Shown here in pieces: positions 7,387 through 15,719 of a DNA stretch of 23,990 nucleotides. The notes below the pieces were generated by a model. It had not been told where the DNA came from and did no database searches. It was given only the letters and a program-made list of their open reading frames with translations. The DNA is from Parafilimonas sp. (GTDB lineage: Bacteria; Bacteroidota; Bacteroidia; Chitinophagales; Chitinophagaceae): positions 1-23,990 of the forward strand of contig JAICKT010000014.1 of the NCBI GenBank assembly GCA_025927795.1. Direction: 5' to 3'. How positions within the stretch are numbered: position 1 is the first letter of the stretch; each line of letters starts with the position of its first letter. The position numbers and the translations under genes were made by a program.

Positions 7387-8613
7387 ATGAATTCATCAGT
7401 TCGCATTCGATTGTCTGCACTTATGTTTCTTGAATTTTTTGTTTGGGGTGCATGGTATGTAACGTTGGGTACTTATCTTGATAAAGACTTACATGCAAGT
7501 GGCATACAGGTTGGCGCTGCATATAGCGCAATGGCCATTGCCACAATTTTTTCTCCTTTTTTTGTAGGCATGATTGCAGACAGATTTTTTTCTGCGCAAA
7601 AATTATTAGGCGTATTACATCTTTTAGGTTTTGTGCTTTTGTATTACATCACCACCATAAAATCGCCTTCAGCTTTTTACTGGGTTTTGCTGGTGTATTC
7701 ATTGTTGTATGCGCCAACATTGGCTTTAGCAAACTCAGTTGCATTCAGACAAATGAAAGACCCCGGAAAAGAATTTGCATCAATAAGAGTTTTAGGAACG
7801 ATTGGATGGATTGCCACCGGTTGGATGATAGACAAAGTTTTTAAAGTAAGTACGGAGAATTTAGTGTTTACTTTTAAAATGGCAGGCATTGCTTCAGCAA
7901 TATTAGGTTTATTAAGTTTTGCCTTGCCGGATACACCTCCGAAAGCAAAAGGCACAACTGTAACATTCAGGCAAATTTTAGGCGCTGATGCATTTGTGTT
8001 GTTTAAAGACTCTTCATTCACCGTGTTCTTTATTGCATCTGTATTGATATGCATTCCGCTTTCATTTTATTACAGTCTCACCAATTTATATCTTACCGAT
8101 GCAGGAATGAAAAATGTTACAAGCAATATGACGTTTGGTCAATTTTCTGAGGCATTTTTTATTTTGCTCATTCCATTCTTTTTTAGAAAACTCGGAGTAA
8201 AATGGATGATTGCGCTTGGTATGATTGCATGGACTTTACGTTTTCTTTGTTTTGGTTACGGCGATGCCGGAGCAAATTTATGGATGCTGTTTGCCGGTAT
8301 TATTTTACATGGAGTTTGTTTTGATTTCTTTTTTGTTACCGGGCAAATTTATACTGATAGCAAAGCAAACATTAGCATTCAAAGCCAGGCACAAGGCATG
8401 ATAACAATGGCAACTTATGGCATTGGTATGTGGATAGGAACTTTGCTTTCGGGTTATGTAAAAGATAAATACACTATTGATAATATTGTGCATTGGAGAA
8501 GTATATGGTTAGTTCCTGCAGGTATTGCATTAGTAGTATTGATATTGTTTACTTTATTTTTTAAAGATAATAAGCGAAGTGCGGCACGCACTGAAGCTGT
8601 ACAAATGGTTTAA
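7387..8613 (+). CDS. MFS transporter, nucleoside:H+ symporter (NupG/XapB) type
   Basis: Inner-membrane carrier with about 12 hydrophobic segments over 408 residues, of the nucleoside-H+ symporter branch of the major facilitator superfamily. The opening LSALMFLEFFVWGAWYVTLGTYL near residues 10-32 and the short hydrophilic SIRVLGTIGWIATGW around 137-151 are typical. Bacteroidota usually carry several such genes, often beside nucleoside or sugar catabolism; here there is no such neighbour, so the solute (nucleoside or another small molecule) is inferred from family only. The ATG is preceded by AT-rich sequence without a Shine-Dalgarno. It is followed by the small ABM-like gene after 84 nt. Confidence 0.87.
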   Translation: MNSSVRIRLSALMFLEFFVWGAWYVTLGTYLDKDLHASGIQVGAAYSAMAIATIFSPFFVGMIADRFFSAQKLLGVLHLLGFVLLYYITTIKSPSAFYWVLLVYSLLYAPTLALANSVAFRQMKDPGKEFASIRVLGTIGWIATGWMIDKVFKVSTENLVFTFKMAGIASAILGLLSFALPDTPPKAKGTTVTFRQILGADAFVLFKDSSFTVFFIASVLICIPLSFYYSLTNLYLTDAGMKNVTSNMTFGQFSEAFFILLIPFFFRKLGVKWMIALGMIAWTLRFLCFGYGDAGANLWMLFAGIILHGVCFDFFFVTGQIYTDSKANISIQSQAQGMITMATYGIGMWIGTLLSGYVKDKYTIDNIVHWRSIWLVPAGIALVVLILFTLFFKDNKRSAARTEAVQMV

Positions 8614-8697
8614 AAAACTTCGAGCTTATTTCTCATGTTCGCAGATTAAACCTCATAGCGCGCAGCTTAGCACATTTCACCACTAAAAAAATTATTT

Positions 8698-9006
8698 ATG
8701 ATAGTTCGTTTGTGGCATGGCAAAACATCTTCTGACAAAGCAGATGAATATCTTGCATATATTACTAAAACTGGCATTAAAGATTATCGTGCAACACCCG
8801 GTAATTTAAATGCACAGGTTTGGCAAAAACAGGAAGGCGATATAACACATATCTGGACAGTTTCATGGTGGGTGAATATTGAAAGTATAAGAGCTTTTGC
8901 CGGTGAAGATTATGACAAGGCGAGATATTATAAAGAGGATGAAAAATATCTTTTGGAATTTGAACCAACCGTTCAGCACTATGAATGCTTTGGTGAGATA
9001 AGATAA
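8698..9006 (+). CDS. Small ABM-like (dimeric alpha/beta barrel) protein
   Basis: 102-residue cytoplasmic protein with the pattern of antibiotic-biosynthesis monooxygenase (ABM)/dimeric alpha-beta barrel proteins: an opening strand MIVRLWHGKT, a helix with DEYLAYITKTG, a strand with NLNAQVWQKQ, ITHIWTVSWW, and a helix SIRAFAGEDYDKARYYKED. Such proteins act as small oxygenases, heme-degrading enzymes or stress proteins, and the family alone does not decide which. It has no predicted signal peptide and no obvious cofactor ligand set. It could be co-transcribed with the upstream transporter (84 nt gap) or the downstream acyltransferase (48 nt). Confidence 0.75.
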   Translation: MIVRLWHGKTSSDKADEYLAYITKTGIKDYRATPGNLNAQVWQKQEGDITHIWTVSWWVNIESIRAFAGEDYDKARYYKEDEKYLLEFEPTVQHYECFGEIR

Positions 9007-9054
9007 ATTTCTGGGAAATAACAAACCGCAGACGTTTCGCGTTGATGCAATTTT

Positions 9055-10203
9055 ATGAATAAAGACGGCGGTCTTTCACACAAACTTCACGGGCTCGATC
9101 ACTTGCGTGCATTCGCAATTACATTTGTTTTCTTTTTTCATTATGGCAGATTATTCCCTCATCCTGAGTGGACGAATACAATCAGTACATTCGGCTGGAG
9201 TGGTGTTGATTTATTTTTTGTGTTGAGTGGTTATTTAATTGCTTCACAACTTTTCAAAACAATCGTCACTCAAAATAAAATTTTACTTAAAGAATTTTTT
9301 ATAAAAAGATTTTTCCGAATTATTCCGATTTATGTTTTTGTTGTTGCCATATATTTTTTATTGCCGTTCACGCACGAGAGAGAAGCATTAGCACCATTTT
9401 GGAAATATCTAACCTTCACTCAAAATATTGGTTTGGATGTTCGCACACAAGGCACATTTTCACATGCATGGAGTTTATGTATTGAAGAACAGTTTTATTT
9501 TTTTCTTCCGCTGATTCTTTTATTACTTATTTCTTTCAAATCCATTAAAAAAGGGTTTTGGATATTAATTGCATTATTTCTGTTCGGATTTTTTATTCGT
9601 TATTATACTTACCAAAACATTTTTACTAATACCACAGATGTAAGCTGGCTTAATTGGTACAAATGGATTTACTACCCAACGTGGACGCGGCTTGATGGAT
9701 TACTTGTTGGTGTTAGCATTGTAGGCTTACTTGAATTTAAACCCAACATTAGCGGAAAAATTTTAAATTATGGCAACTTGGTTTTTGTGATTGGGGTTAT
9801 CGTTTTTGCAACAACATATTTTGTTTGTGCTGATGCGGAAAGTTTACTCGCTACTGTACTGGGTTTTCCTTTAGTTGCTATTGGTTATGGTTTTATTGTT
9901 TTAAGTGCTTTAAGCCCGAAATGTTTTTTATATAAATACGAATCGAAAATCACCGCAAAAATTGCTTCACTTTCTTATGGCATTTATCTTATTCATAAGA
10001 TTGTAATTCATGTTACACAAAACGGGTTTTCAAAATTTAAAATAGAAGATAGCAGCAATGTTATGTTTTTGATTTGTATTGCAACTGTTTTTATTGCTTC
10101 ATTAATACTAAATGAAACTATTGAAAAACCATTTTTAAAGTTGCGGAAGAAAATTCTGAAAAAAGAGAAAGTCGGTATAAAAGAAACAGCGAAAGCCGCT
10201 TAG
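9055..10203 (+). CDS. Acyltransferase 3 family membrane protein (OafA/YrhL type)
   Basis: Integral membrane O-acyltransferase with about ten hydrophobic segments over 382 residues. The signature sits at the N-terminus: LDHLRAFAITFVFFFHYG, with Arg18 and His29 forming the R-x10-H pair of the family, followed by GVDLFFVLSGYLI and SHAWSLCIEEQFYF (the EEQFYF block is diagnostic). These enzymes usually add acetyl groups to O-antigen, exopolysaccharide or peptidoglycan sugars. No other polysaccharide gene is close, so the acceptor is unknown. The C-terminus is a short basic tail (LRKKILKKEK). The stop is followed by the terminator of a convergent minus-strand unit. Confidence 0.9.
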   Translation: MNKDGGLSHKLHGLDHLRAFAITFVFFFHYGRLFPHPEWTNTISTFGWSGVDLFFVLSGYLIASQLFKTIVTQNKILLKEFFIKRFFRIIPIYVFVVAIYFLLPFTHEREALAPFWKYLTFTQNIGLDVRTQGTFSHAWSLCIEEQFYFFLPLILLLLISFKSIKKGFWILIALFLFGFFIRYYTYQNIFTNTTDVSWLNWYKWIYYPTWTRLDGLLVGVSIVGLLEFKPNISGKILNYGNLVFVIGVIVFATTYFVCADAESLLATVLGFPLVAIGYGFIVLSALSPKCFLYKYESKITAKIASLSYGIYLIHKIVIHVTQNGFSKFKIEDSSNVMFLICIATVFIASLILNETIEKPFLKLRKKILKKEKVGIKETAKAA

Positions 10204-10210
10204 TATATAT

Positions 10211-10251
10211 AAAAAAAGAAAGCAACAGAAATTACTTACTAACCCTGTTGC
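10211..10251 (-). terminator. Rho-independent terminator of a minus-strand unit
   Basis: On the minus strand GCAACAG (10251-10245) pairs over 7 bp with CTGTTGC (10228-10222), followed directly by TTTCTTTTTTT (10221-10211). The plus strand has no T-run after the stem, so it serves minus-strand transcription. The annotated genes on both sides are on the plus strand, so it requires a minus-strand transcript in the gap. Confidence 0.65.
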
Positions 10252-10477
10252 CTTCGTAAGCAAAACCGAAGTTCTGCTTTTCGATTTTCAGACCGAAGTC
10301 TTCAATCAAAATGATTTTTGAATCTGGCTTCAATCGTTATGACCTTGAACCAAAGTTCTCAATCTTTCAATTTTAATCCATCTTCGCAAATCTGTAAAAT
10401 TTTCTTTTCGCTTCTGTCTTGCTGCAACCACCACCGAAATGCTGGTCAGTACAAGCAGCAGCATTAAATTCAATCTT
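10211..10477 (-). ncRNA. Candidate structured RNA with serial hairpins (unrecognised)
   Basis: A minus-strand unit bounded by a promoter match and a terminator. Within the 3' half are short stems: GAAC-TTTG-GTTC (10358-10347), CAAAA-ATCA-TTTTG (10320-10307), AGAC-TTCG-GTCT (10301-10290) and GCAGAAC-TTCG-GTTTTGC (10277-10260, one G-U pair), then the terminator stem. Two stems carry the very stable cUUCGg tetraloop in the minus-strand sense only. Further 5', TGCTGC...GCAGCA (10460-10420) with inner ACCA/TGGT arms forms a larger hairpin. I do not recognise the RNA family. A protein reading is possible: a 69-codon GTG-started frame overlaps the 5' half, and another frame reads 31 sensible codons into a TAA just before the terminator. 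The two frames are not continuous, so either an RNA gene or a decayed small gene fits. Confidence 0.4.
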
Positions 10478-10539
10478 ACATTGTAAATATACAATTTCAG
10501 AATAGCAGTTTCCAAATTTTTTTTCTTGCTTTTATACAC
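10330..10539 (-). CDS. Doubtful small ORF with one hydrophobic stretch
   Basis: A 69-codon frame starting with GTG (or an ATG at 10464 giving 44 residues). It has one hydrophobic stretch, LNLMLLLVLTSISVVVAA, followed by a basic region QKRKENFTDLRRW. Starting at 10464 would fit the predicted transcript start near 10477, making a short membrane peptide. There is no recognisable domain, and the region also shows RNA hairpins. I rate it a minor alternative to a non-coding RNA. Confidence 0.2.
   Translation of the reverse strand: MYKSKKKNLETAILKLYIYNVRLNLMLLLVLTSISVVVAARQKRKENFTDLRRWIKIERLRTLVQGHND
10484..10516 (-). promoter_or_regulatory. Promoter match for the minus-strand hairpin unit
   Basis: Minus-strand TTTG (10516-10513), a 21-nt spacer, then TATATTTA (10491-10484), which matches the -7 consensus at every fixed base but the last. 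The predicted transcript start is near 10477. Together with the terminator at 10211-10251 it defines a transcript of roughly 265 nt. Confidence 0.45.
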
Positions 10540-10573
10540 GTGTTTTATACTTTTACGCGCAGGTAATTTCTAA

Positions 10574-10613
10574 GCTTATAAACATATCTTCGACGGATAT
10601 AAACATTATAAGC
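10574..10613. repeat. 40-bp interrupted palindrome upstream of the oxidoreductase gene
   Basis: Outer arms GCTTATAA (10574-10581) and TTATAAGC (10606-10613) are perfect 8-bp complements. Inner arms ATATC (10584-10588) and GATAT (10596-10600) are also complementary, around ttcgacg. The last base lies 37 nt before the ATG at 10651. It could be an operator for a dimeric regulator or a 5'-leader hairpin; it has no T-run and is not a terminator. Confidence 0.55.
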
Positions 10614-10650
10614 GATATTGCTTTATCATCAATTTAAAATAAAATTTTTT

Positions 10651-11844
10651 ATGGCACGTATTGCTATGCTCGGTTCGGGTTTCATTGGTCGCTTTTATGC
10701 AAACTCTATTCAAGGTCAGCGAAGCAAAGATAAAATTGTAAGTATCTACGCAAGAAAAGATACAAATGCAAAAAAGTTTGCAGAAGATTATGGTTGCGAA
10801 CACTATACTTCAAATATGGAAGAAGCAGTTGCGCATCCTGATGTAGATGTGGTTTGTATTGCATTACCCAACAATGTGCACGAAGAAGCGGTAATGCTTT
10901 GTTGTAAGCACAAAAAAGCTGTTGTTACCACAAAGCCTCTGGGGCTCAATGGTGAAGATGATTTACTCTTTTTATAAGCTTTTGAACAAGCTGGTATTTT
11001 TAATGGTTATCTTGTAGACCTCGTTTATACACCAAAGTTTTTAAAAGCATCTGAAAGTGTAAAGAACGGAGCGTTGGGAAGAATTTTGTGGGCGAAGTCA
11101 CGGGAAACGCATCCTGGTCCGCATAGTGATTGGTTTTGGAATATTGAACTGGCAGGCGGCGGTTGTATTTTAGATTTAGGTTGTCATTGTATAGAAATTA
11201 CAAGAAGTTTTATCGGGAAAGACATTAAGCCTGTTGAAGTAATGTGCTGGGCAGATACGCAGGTAAAACCTATCGAAGCAGAAGACCATGCAATTGGTTT
11301 GATTAAATATGAAACCGGCGCCATTGCGCAGTTTGAAGTAAGCTGGACATTTCGCGGCGGCATGGATTTGCGCGATGAAGTGATGGGAACTGAAGGGACC
11401 ATTTGGATAAACAATTTTTTACGTACAGGTTTTGAAATGTTTACAACCGGCAAAGGGGCAGATTATGTTGCAGAAAAAGCAGAAAGTAATAGCGGCTGGT
11501 TATTTCCTGTTGGTGATGAAGTAAACGACCTTGGTTATAATCACATGTTTGCAGAAATGTTTAATTGCCTTGAAAAGAAAACAAAGCCAACAGAAACATT
11601 TTATGATGGCTATGTTGTAAATGCAATAATTGATGCAGCATATAAATCAGCTAAAACAAAATTGTGGGAACCTGTACAACTTGAAGTATGGCGCGGACAG
11701 CAAGGGTTATCAAAAGCAAGTAATCTTACCGATTACGATGCTGATAATTATTTAGTGAAAGAAGAAGTAACACATTATGGCGCCAAAAAACTAATTCTAA
11801 AAAATAAGAAAACCGGAAAGTTTGAAGAGAGGATTTTAGAATAG
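10651..11844 (+). pseudogene. Gfo/Idh/MocA-family oxidoreductase interrupted by an in-frame TAA
   Basis: NAD(P)-dependent sugar or inositol dehydrogenase-type protein. The N-terminal Rossmann domain starts ARIAMLGSGFIGRFYANS (GxGxxG type) and reaches CIALPNNVHEEAV and TTKPLG. The C-terminal domain has [34 protein letters not shown] (likely catalytic His region), and [15 protein letters not shown]. Codon 109 (10975-10977) is TAA. The frame stays open on both sides and the sense across it (LGLNGEDDLLFL, stop, [15 protein letters not shown]) aligns with intact relatives without any shift, where an acidic residue would sit. A single G-to-T change of GAA would produce it. Total length would be 397 codons, normal for this group. 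No internal restart is obvious before 11074. A nonsense pseudogene, a sequencing error or readthrough are the options; the rest is undamaged, so loss is recent if real. Confidence 0.8.
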
Positions 11845-11860
11845 CAGACCTTATTAAAAT

Positions 11861-11899
11861 CAGTTGGGTGCTTAAAAGCGCCCAACTGAAAAAATTTTT
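11861..11899. terminator. Terminator between convergent genes
   Basis: CAGTTGGG(T)GC (11861-11871) pairs with GC(G)CCCAACTG (11878-11888), an 11-bp stem with one U-G pair and a 6-nt loop, then aaaaaattttt to 11899. A run of T on the plus side and tttt on the minus side allow it to serve both the oxidoreductase gene and the convergent small secreted protein. Confidence 0.8.
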
Positions 11900-11902
11900 C
11901 GC

Positions 11903-12283
11903 TTAACCCTTAGCTTTAACTTCATTAACTGTTAATCCTTTAATTCCATCTTTTTCAGAAACTGTACCGGATACAGTTACCTGTTCACCTGCATGATTTT
12001 TTGCTTCATCATATGCATCTTTTTTGCTGTCATCCGCTAAAAGCAAATAAACTTTGCCATCACTGGTAAGCACACCCATTGGTCCGCCGCCTTTAATGCA
12101 CATGTCTGCGCAGGACTTATGGCCATCGCCATGGGCGCCTGATGCCATATAGCAATCCATATCAAGCAATTCACCAGTTACCGTTTTACTTTCTTTCTGT
12201 GCAAATGAAGAAATAGATAATCCTGTAAAACAAAGTGTAAGCAGAGCAATAAACGTTTTTAAATTAAAACCTGTTTTTTTCAT
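11903..12283 (-). CDS. Small secreted Cys/His protein of unknown function
   Basis: 126-residue exported protein: a signal peptide of about 29 residues (MKKTGFNLKTF..., ending SSFAQ) and a compact domain. Conserved-looking metal-ligand candidates are Cys44, His51, His55, Cys58 and Cys62 (DMDCYMASG, HGDGHKSCADMC), followed by GGGPMGVLTSDGKVYLLL, a stretch seen in small secreted proteins with an OB-like fold. The last third (EQVTVSGTVSEKDGIKGLTVNEV) is beta-rich, as in single-strand or oligonucleotide-fold modules. I know similar sequences only as uncharacterised. It may bind a metal or heme in the periplasm, but this is inference. It is monocistronic, divergent from nothing and convergent with the oxidoreductase. 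Confidence 0.75.
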   Translation of the reverse strand: MKKTGFNLKTFIALLTLCFTGLSISSFAQKESKTVTGELLDMDCYMASGAHGDGHKSCADMCIKGGGPMGVLTSDGKVYLLLADDSKKDAYDEAKNHAGEQVTVSGTVSEKDGIKGLTVNEVKAKG

Positions 12284-12417
12284 ATAAATAATTTTGAAGT
12301 AAAAAAATTAAAGGGTAAGAGTGAAGTAAAAAGTAAACCTACAAATTTTTTTGAACTTGTTTTATAAAATTAATGTTACGGTACAAATGTTTGAAATACT
12401 TTAAGTAAAATCTAAAT

Positions 12418-14073
12418 TTAATTACCAATCATCTCTTTTGCATTTTCAATAGCGGCTGATGTTGGCTTTTCACCTGAAAGCATTTGCGCAATTGCCTGTA
12501 TGCGTTCATCTTTATTAAGTAATCGGATATTTGTTTTTACTTCATCCATTTTTATTTGCTTATACACATAAAAATGCGCATCTGCTTTGCCTGCAATTTG
12601 TGGCTGGTGTGTTATCGAAATTACCTGTCGCTGTTTTGAAAGTTGTTTTAAAATAATACCAACCTGCTTGGCAGCTTCGCCTGAAATACCGGTGTCAATT
12701 TCATCGAAAATTAAAGTGGGTAAATTTATTTTCTCAGCTACCAATGATTTTATACAAAGCATAAGCCTGCTTAATTCTCCGCCGCTGGCAACTTTACACA
12801 AAGATTCAAAACGGTTACTCTTATTTGCATCAAACAAAAAATCAACTTTGTTTTTTCCAAACTCGGTAAGGTTTGTATCAACAACAGAAACTTTAATTTT
12901 TGCGTTTGGCATTCCAACCTGTATAAGTAAGGTGTTTACATTTTTTTCAAAAGATGAAACAACTTTTTTTCGTTTTAATGATAACTCTTCTGCAATTGTT
13001 TCAAGCTGTGTTTGTTGCTGATTAAATTTATTTTGAACCGATGCGATGGCTTCATCAATATTTAAAACTGCGTCTAATTTTTTTTGTAATTCGTCTTTTA
13101 TTTGCACTAATTGATTGGTTGATTGAACGCCATGCTTTTTTTGCAGGCGATAACCTTCAGCCAAACGTTCATTAATAAAATTAATGCGCATCTCATCATA
13201 CTTCACGTCATCATTTAAACTTTCTAATTCACTGCTTATATCAGCAAGTTCTATCTGCGTACTTTGTAAGCGTGCAATTAAATCATTTAAATTATTATTG
13301 AAAGAAGAGAAAGCATTTAACTTGTTTATTATTTGTTTTAATGTTTGAACGATTGGTTGTTCACTTTCTTTTAATTCATAAACAGAAGAAGTAAGTGCCG
13401 TTTTTATCTCTTCTGCATTATTTAATGTTTGCAGTTCATTATCCAAATCCTCTAATTCATTTTCTTTTAAGCCAGCTTCATTCAATTCGTCAAATAAAAA
13501 CTGGTTGTAGTCAAATTCTTTTTGAAAATTATTTTTTTGAGATAGTAAGTGTTCTAATTGCTGATAAACTTTTTTCCATTCATTATACAAAGAAATATAT
13601 TGCGTTAATTGTTTTTCATTTCCTGCTAAGGCATCCAATACTTCGCGTTGAAAGTCTGCATCGCCTAATTCAAGTGTATCAAATTGCTGGTGTAAATCAA
13701 CCAGCATTGATGCAAGCTGTTTTAATTGCTGAAGGTTTGCCGGAGTATCATTTATAAATCCTCTTGATTTTGCATTGGAAGATATTTCCCTTCGTATTAC
13801 CAGTTCATTATCTGCAGAAAAATCATTTGCTTCAAGAAATCGTAAAACATTTTTTCTTTTTTCTATTGCAAATACGCCTTCAACAAAACATTTTTTCTCT
13901 TTGTTTAATAAAATTGAAGAATCTGCACGCTCACCTAAAATTAAACTTAGAGCACCAACAAGAATACTTTTTCCTGCACCTGTTTCTCCGGTTATAATAT
14001 TAAAATGTTCAGAGAAATTTATTTCAATAGAATCTATTATAGCATAATTCTGTATTACAAGACCGGTAAGCAT
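12418..14073 (-). CDS. recN: DNA repair protein RecN
   Basis: SMC-like ATPase acting early in double-strand-break repair. The start chosen, MLTGLVIQNYAIID, is the standard RecN opening and gives 551 residues, the usual family length; the frame is open for 25 more codons upstream, but those residues are unrelated hydrophobic sequence. Walker A GETGAGKS is at residues 29-36. A long Glu/Lys/Leu-rich coiled-coil region fills about 150-370, then the ABC signature (VASGGELSRLMLCIK) and Walker B (LPTLIFDEIDTGISG) near 440-470, with the H-loop ISITHQPQIA after that. Spacing to neighbours shows it is transcribed on its own. Intact. Confidence 0.95.
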   Translation of the reverse strand: MLTGLVIQNYAIIDSIEINFSEHFNIITGETGAGKSILVGALSLILGERADSSILLNKEKKCFVEGVFAIEKRKNVLRFLEANDFSADNELVIRREISSNAKSRGFINDTPANLQQLKQLASMLVDLHQQFDTLELGDADFQREVLDALAGNEKQLTQYISLYNEWKKVYQQLEHLLSQKNNFQKEFDYNQFLFDELNEAGLKENELEDLDNELQTLNNAEEIKTALTSSVYELKESEQPIVQTLKQIINKLNAFSSFNNNLNDLIARLQSTQIELADISSELESLNDDVKYDEMRINFINERLAEGYRLQKKHGVQSTNQLVQIKDELQKKLDAVLNIDEAIASVQNKFNQQQTQLETIAEELSLKRKKVVSSFEKNVNTLLIQVGMPNAKIKVSVVDTNLTEFGKNKVDFLFDANKSNRFESLCKVASGGELSRLMLCIKSLVAEKINLPTLIFDEIDTGISGEAAKQVGIILKQLSKQRQVISITHQPQIAGKADAHFYVYKQIKMDEVKTNIRLLNKDERIQAIAQMLSGEKPTSAAIENAKEMIGN

Positions 14074-14302
14074 TATCAGGCAATAATAATATAAAAAGCA
14101 GAAACTTTTATTATGTACAGCAAAACGTGGAAATTTTACAAAATACAATACACCGAGTTGTTTATTCCGGTATTTAAACCTACCTGTTAAATATTTTAAA
14201 ATTTAAAAGCAACCCTTTTAAACGAAGGCAGGTTTTTTAATAAATCTTATTAACCGAATTAAAGATTCCAGCATTCCGTATTCACCAATTAAATTAAACT
14301 AT

Positions 14303-15424
14303 ATGAAAAATTCGATTCTGAGAAATCGTTTCACAGATTTCTTTTTTGTTATCGGGTGCTTTTTATTAATTGCTACAGGCTGCCAAAAAACAACTGATGC
14401 TTCGGCAATAAATGCGCAAACAAGCACATCTAATGTTGAAGAAAGTTCTGGTTATTCATTGGGAAATTTTTCAAGAATTGTTCTTAATGCGAATAGAACA
14501 GGTTATAATGCACTGCGTGTTAATCCAAGATTGCATAACGCCTGGGGTATGTCACTAAGCCCTGGCGGCACATTTTGGGTTTCTGCCGCCGATGGGGGTG
14601 TTAGTTTTGTGTACGATCAAATAGGCATGTCGGTAATACCTCCGGTTACTATTCCTTCTCACCAAAAAAATGCACATGGAAACCCTACCGGGCAAGTTTT
14701 TAATGGCACCGCAGATTTTATAATTCCGGGAACGGGCGCAACAGCAAAATTTATTTTTGCCAGCGAAGACGGAACAATCTCCGGTTGGAATGGCGGACCT
14801 TCTGCAATACTTGTTGCTGACAGAAATAAACAAGGTGCAAGCTATAAAGGCATTGCAATGGCTTATAATAATGGTGCTAATTATTTGTATGCTACAAATT
14901 TTACACAGCAGAAAATAGATGTATTTGATAAAGATTTTCATCTTGTTCCTACTCAAGGATTTTGGGATCCAAATATTCCGCCGCACTATGCTCCTTTCAA
15001 TATAAGAAATATTGATAGCATGCTATATGTTACTTATGCACGCCAAACTAAAGGAGGCGATGATGATTCATCAGGCGCAGGGTTTGGTTTTGTAGATGTT
15101 TATTGGCCTAATGGTACTTTAGCTAAACGTTTTGCTGCGCATGGCACATTAAATGCACCTTGGGGAATTGCTAAAGCAGCGCCACGATTATTGGGTAAAA
15201 GAGCAATTCTTATTGGCAATTTTGGTGATGGTCGTATTAATGTTTTTAATTGGAACGGAAATTTTATAGGCCAGTTATCAAGTGCCGGCAAACCTCTTTC
15301 AATAGATGGCTTGTGGGGAATTGAAAGTCGTGTACCAAATACAAGTGGTGCAGAGCAACTTTATTTTACGGCAGGACCTAATGATGAGTCTGACGGTATA
15401 TTTGGATTTCTTTATAAGAAATAG
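14303..15424 (+). CDS. TIGR03118-family lipoprotein
   Basis: 373-residue predicted lipoprotein with lipobox LIATGC (Cys27). The rest matches the TIGR03118 family by eye: NPRLHNAWGMSLSPGGTFWVS, GNPTGQVFNGTADF, FIFASEDGTISGWNGG, YKGIAMAYNNGANYLYATNF, DVFDKDF, APFNIRNI, VTYARQ, GFVDVYWPNGTL, LNAPWGIAKA, GNFGDGRINVFNWNGNF and GLWGIES. The repeated GxxxW/N patterns suggest a beta-propeller. Function is unknown for the family. The frame begins with a clear signal region and no SD. It ends 33 nt before a strong terminator, so it is probably monocistronic. Confidence 0.9.
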   Translation: MKNSILRNRFTDFFFVIGCFLLIATGCQKTTDASAINAQTSTSNVEESSGYSLGNFSRIVLNANRTGYNALRVNPRLHNAWGMSLSPGGTFWVSAADGGVSFVYDQIGMSVIPPVTIPSHQKNAHGNPTGQVFNGTADFIIPGTGATAKFIFASEDGTISGWNGGPSAILVADRNKQGASYKGIAMAYNNGANYLYATNFTQQKIDVFDKDFHLVPTQGFWDPNIPPHYAPFNIRNIDSMLYVTYARQTKGGDDDSSGAGFGFVDVYWPNGTLAKRFAAHGTLNAPWGIAKAAPRLLGKRAILIGNFGDGRINVFNWNGNFIGQLSSAGKPLSIDGLWGIESRVPNTSGAEQLYFTAGPNDESDGIFGFLYKK

Positions 15425-15457
15425 TTTTATGAGAGTTTTTGGTTTCCTTCTTTTTTT

Positions 15458-15491
15458 ATCCCGGTATTAAAAAAATGCCGGGATTTTTTTT
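15458..15491 (+). terminator. Rho-independent terminator of the TIGR03118 gene
   Basis: ATCCCGG (15458-15464) pairs over 7 bp with CCGGGAT (15478-15484), extended by a TA/TG step, with an A-rich loop and a run of eight T from 15484. It sits 33 nt after the stop codon. Confidence 0.85.
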
Positions 15492-15719
15492 ACGCTCACA
15501 ATTGAAATTTATTGTCAATGATAATTAATGATGTGTTCAGTATTTTTCATAGCTGTTAAACCTACTTAATTAAATTGGCTTTGAACAACCAATCGCTTCT
15601 AAAAACAGCACCAGGCAGACAGAAAAACAGACGTGTAGAATTTACATTGTACTAAATAAAGTGATCAATATATCAAAAAAACCGTTCGCATTGAATAGTC
15701 TTTTTGTTTTGAAAATATT

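Noticed and set aside
10618..10650. Upstream start for the oxidoreductase at 10618
   Set aside because: Residues before MARIAMLGSG do not belong to the Rossmann fold; ATG at 10651 begins the first strand.
10975..10977. Programmed recoding of the oxidoreductase TAA
   Set aside because: TAA is not used for Sec or Pyl, no downstream stem resembling a recoding signal is visible, and a one-base change is simpler.
12587..14047. Several plus-strand ORFs of 77-144 codons opposite recN
   Set aside because: They are shadows of the recN codons; they have no start context or domain, and the recN frame carries intact Walker and ABC signature motifs.
14074..14148. Longer start for recN at 14148
   Set aside because: The extra 25 residues are hydrophobic and unlike any RecN start; MLTGLVIQNYAIID at 14073 is the family start.
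14555..14986. 143-codon minus-strand ORF inside the TIGR03118 gene
   Set aside because: Low-complexity Ile/Cys-rich sequence antisense to a gene with clear family motifs and its own lipobox and terminator.
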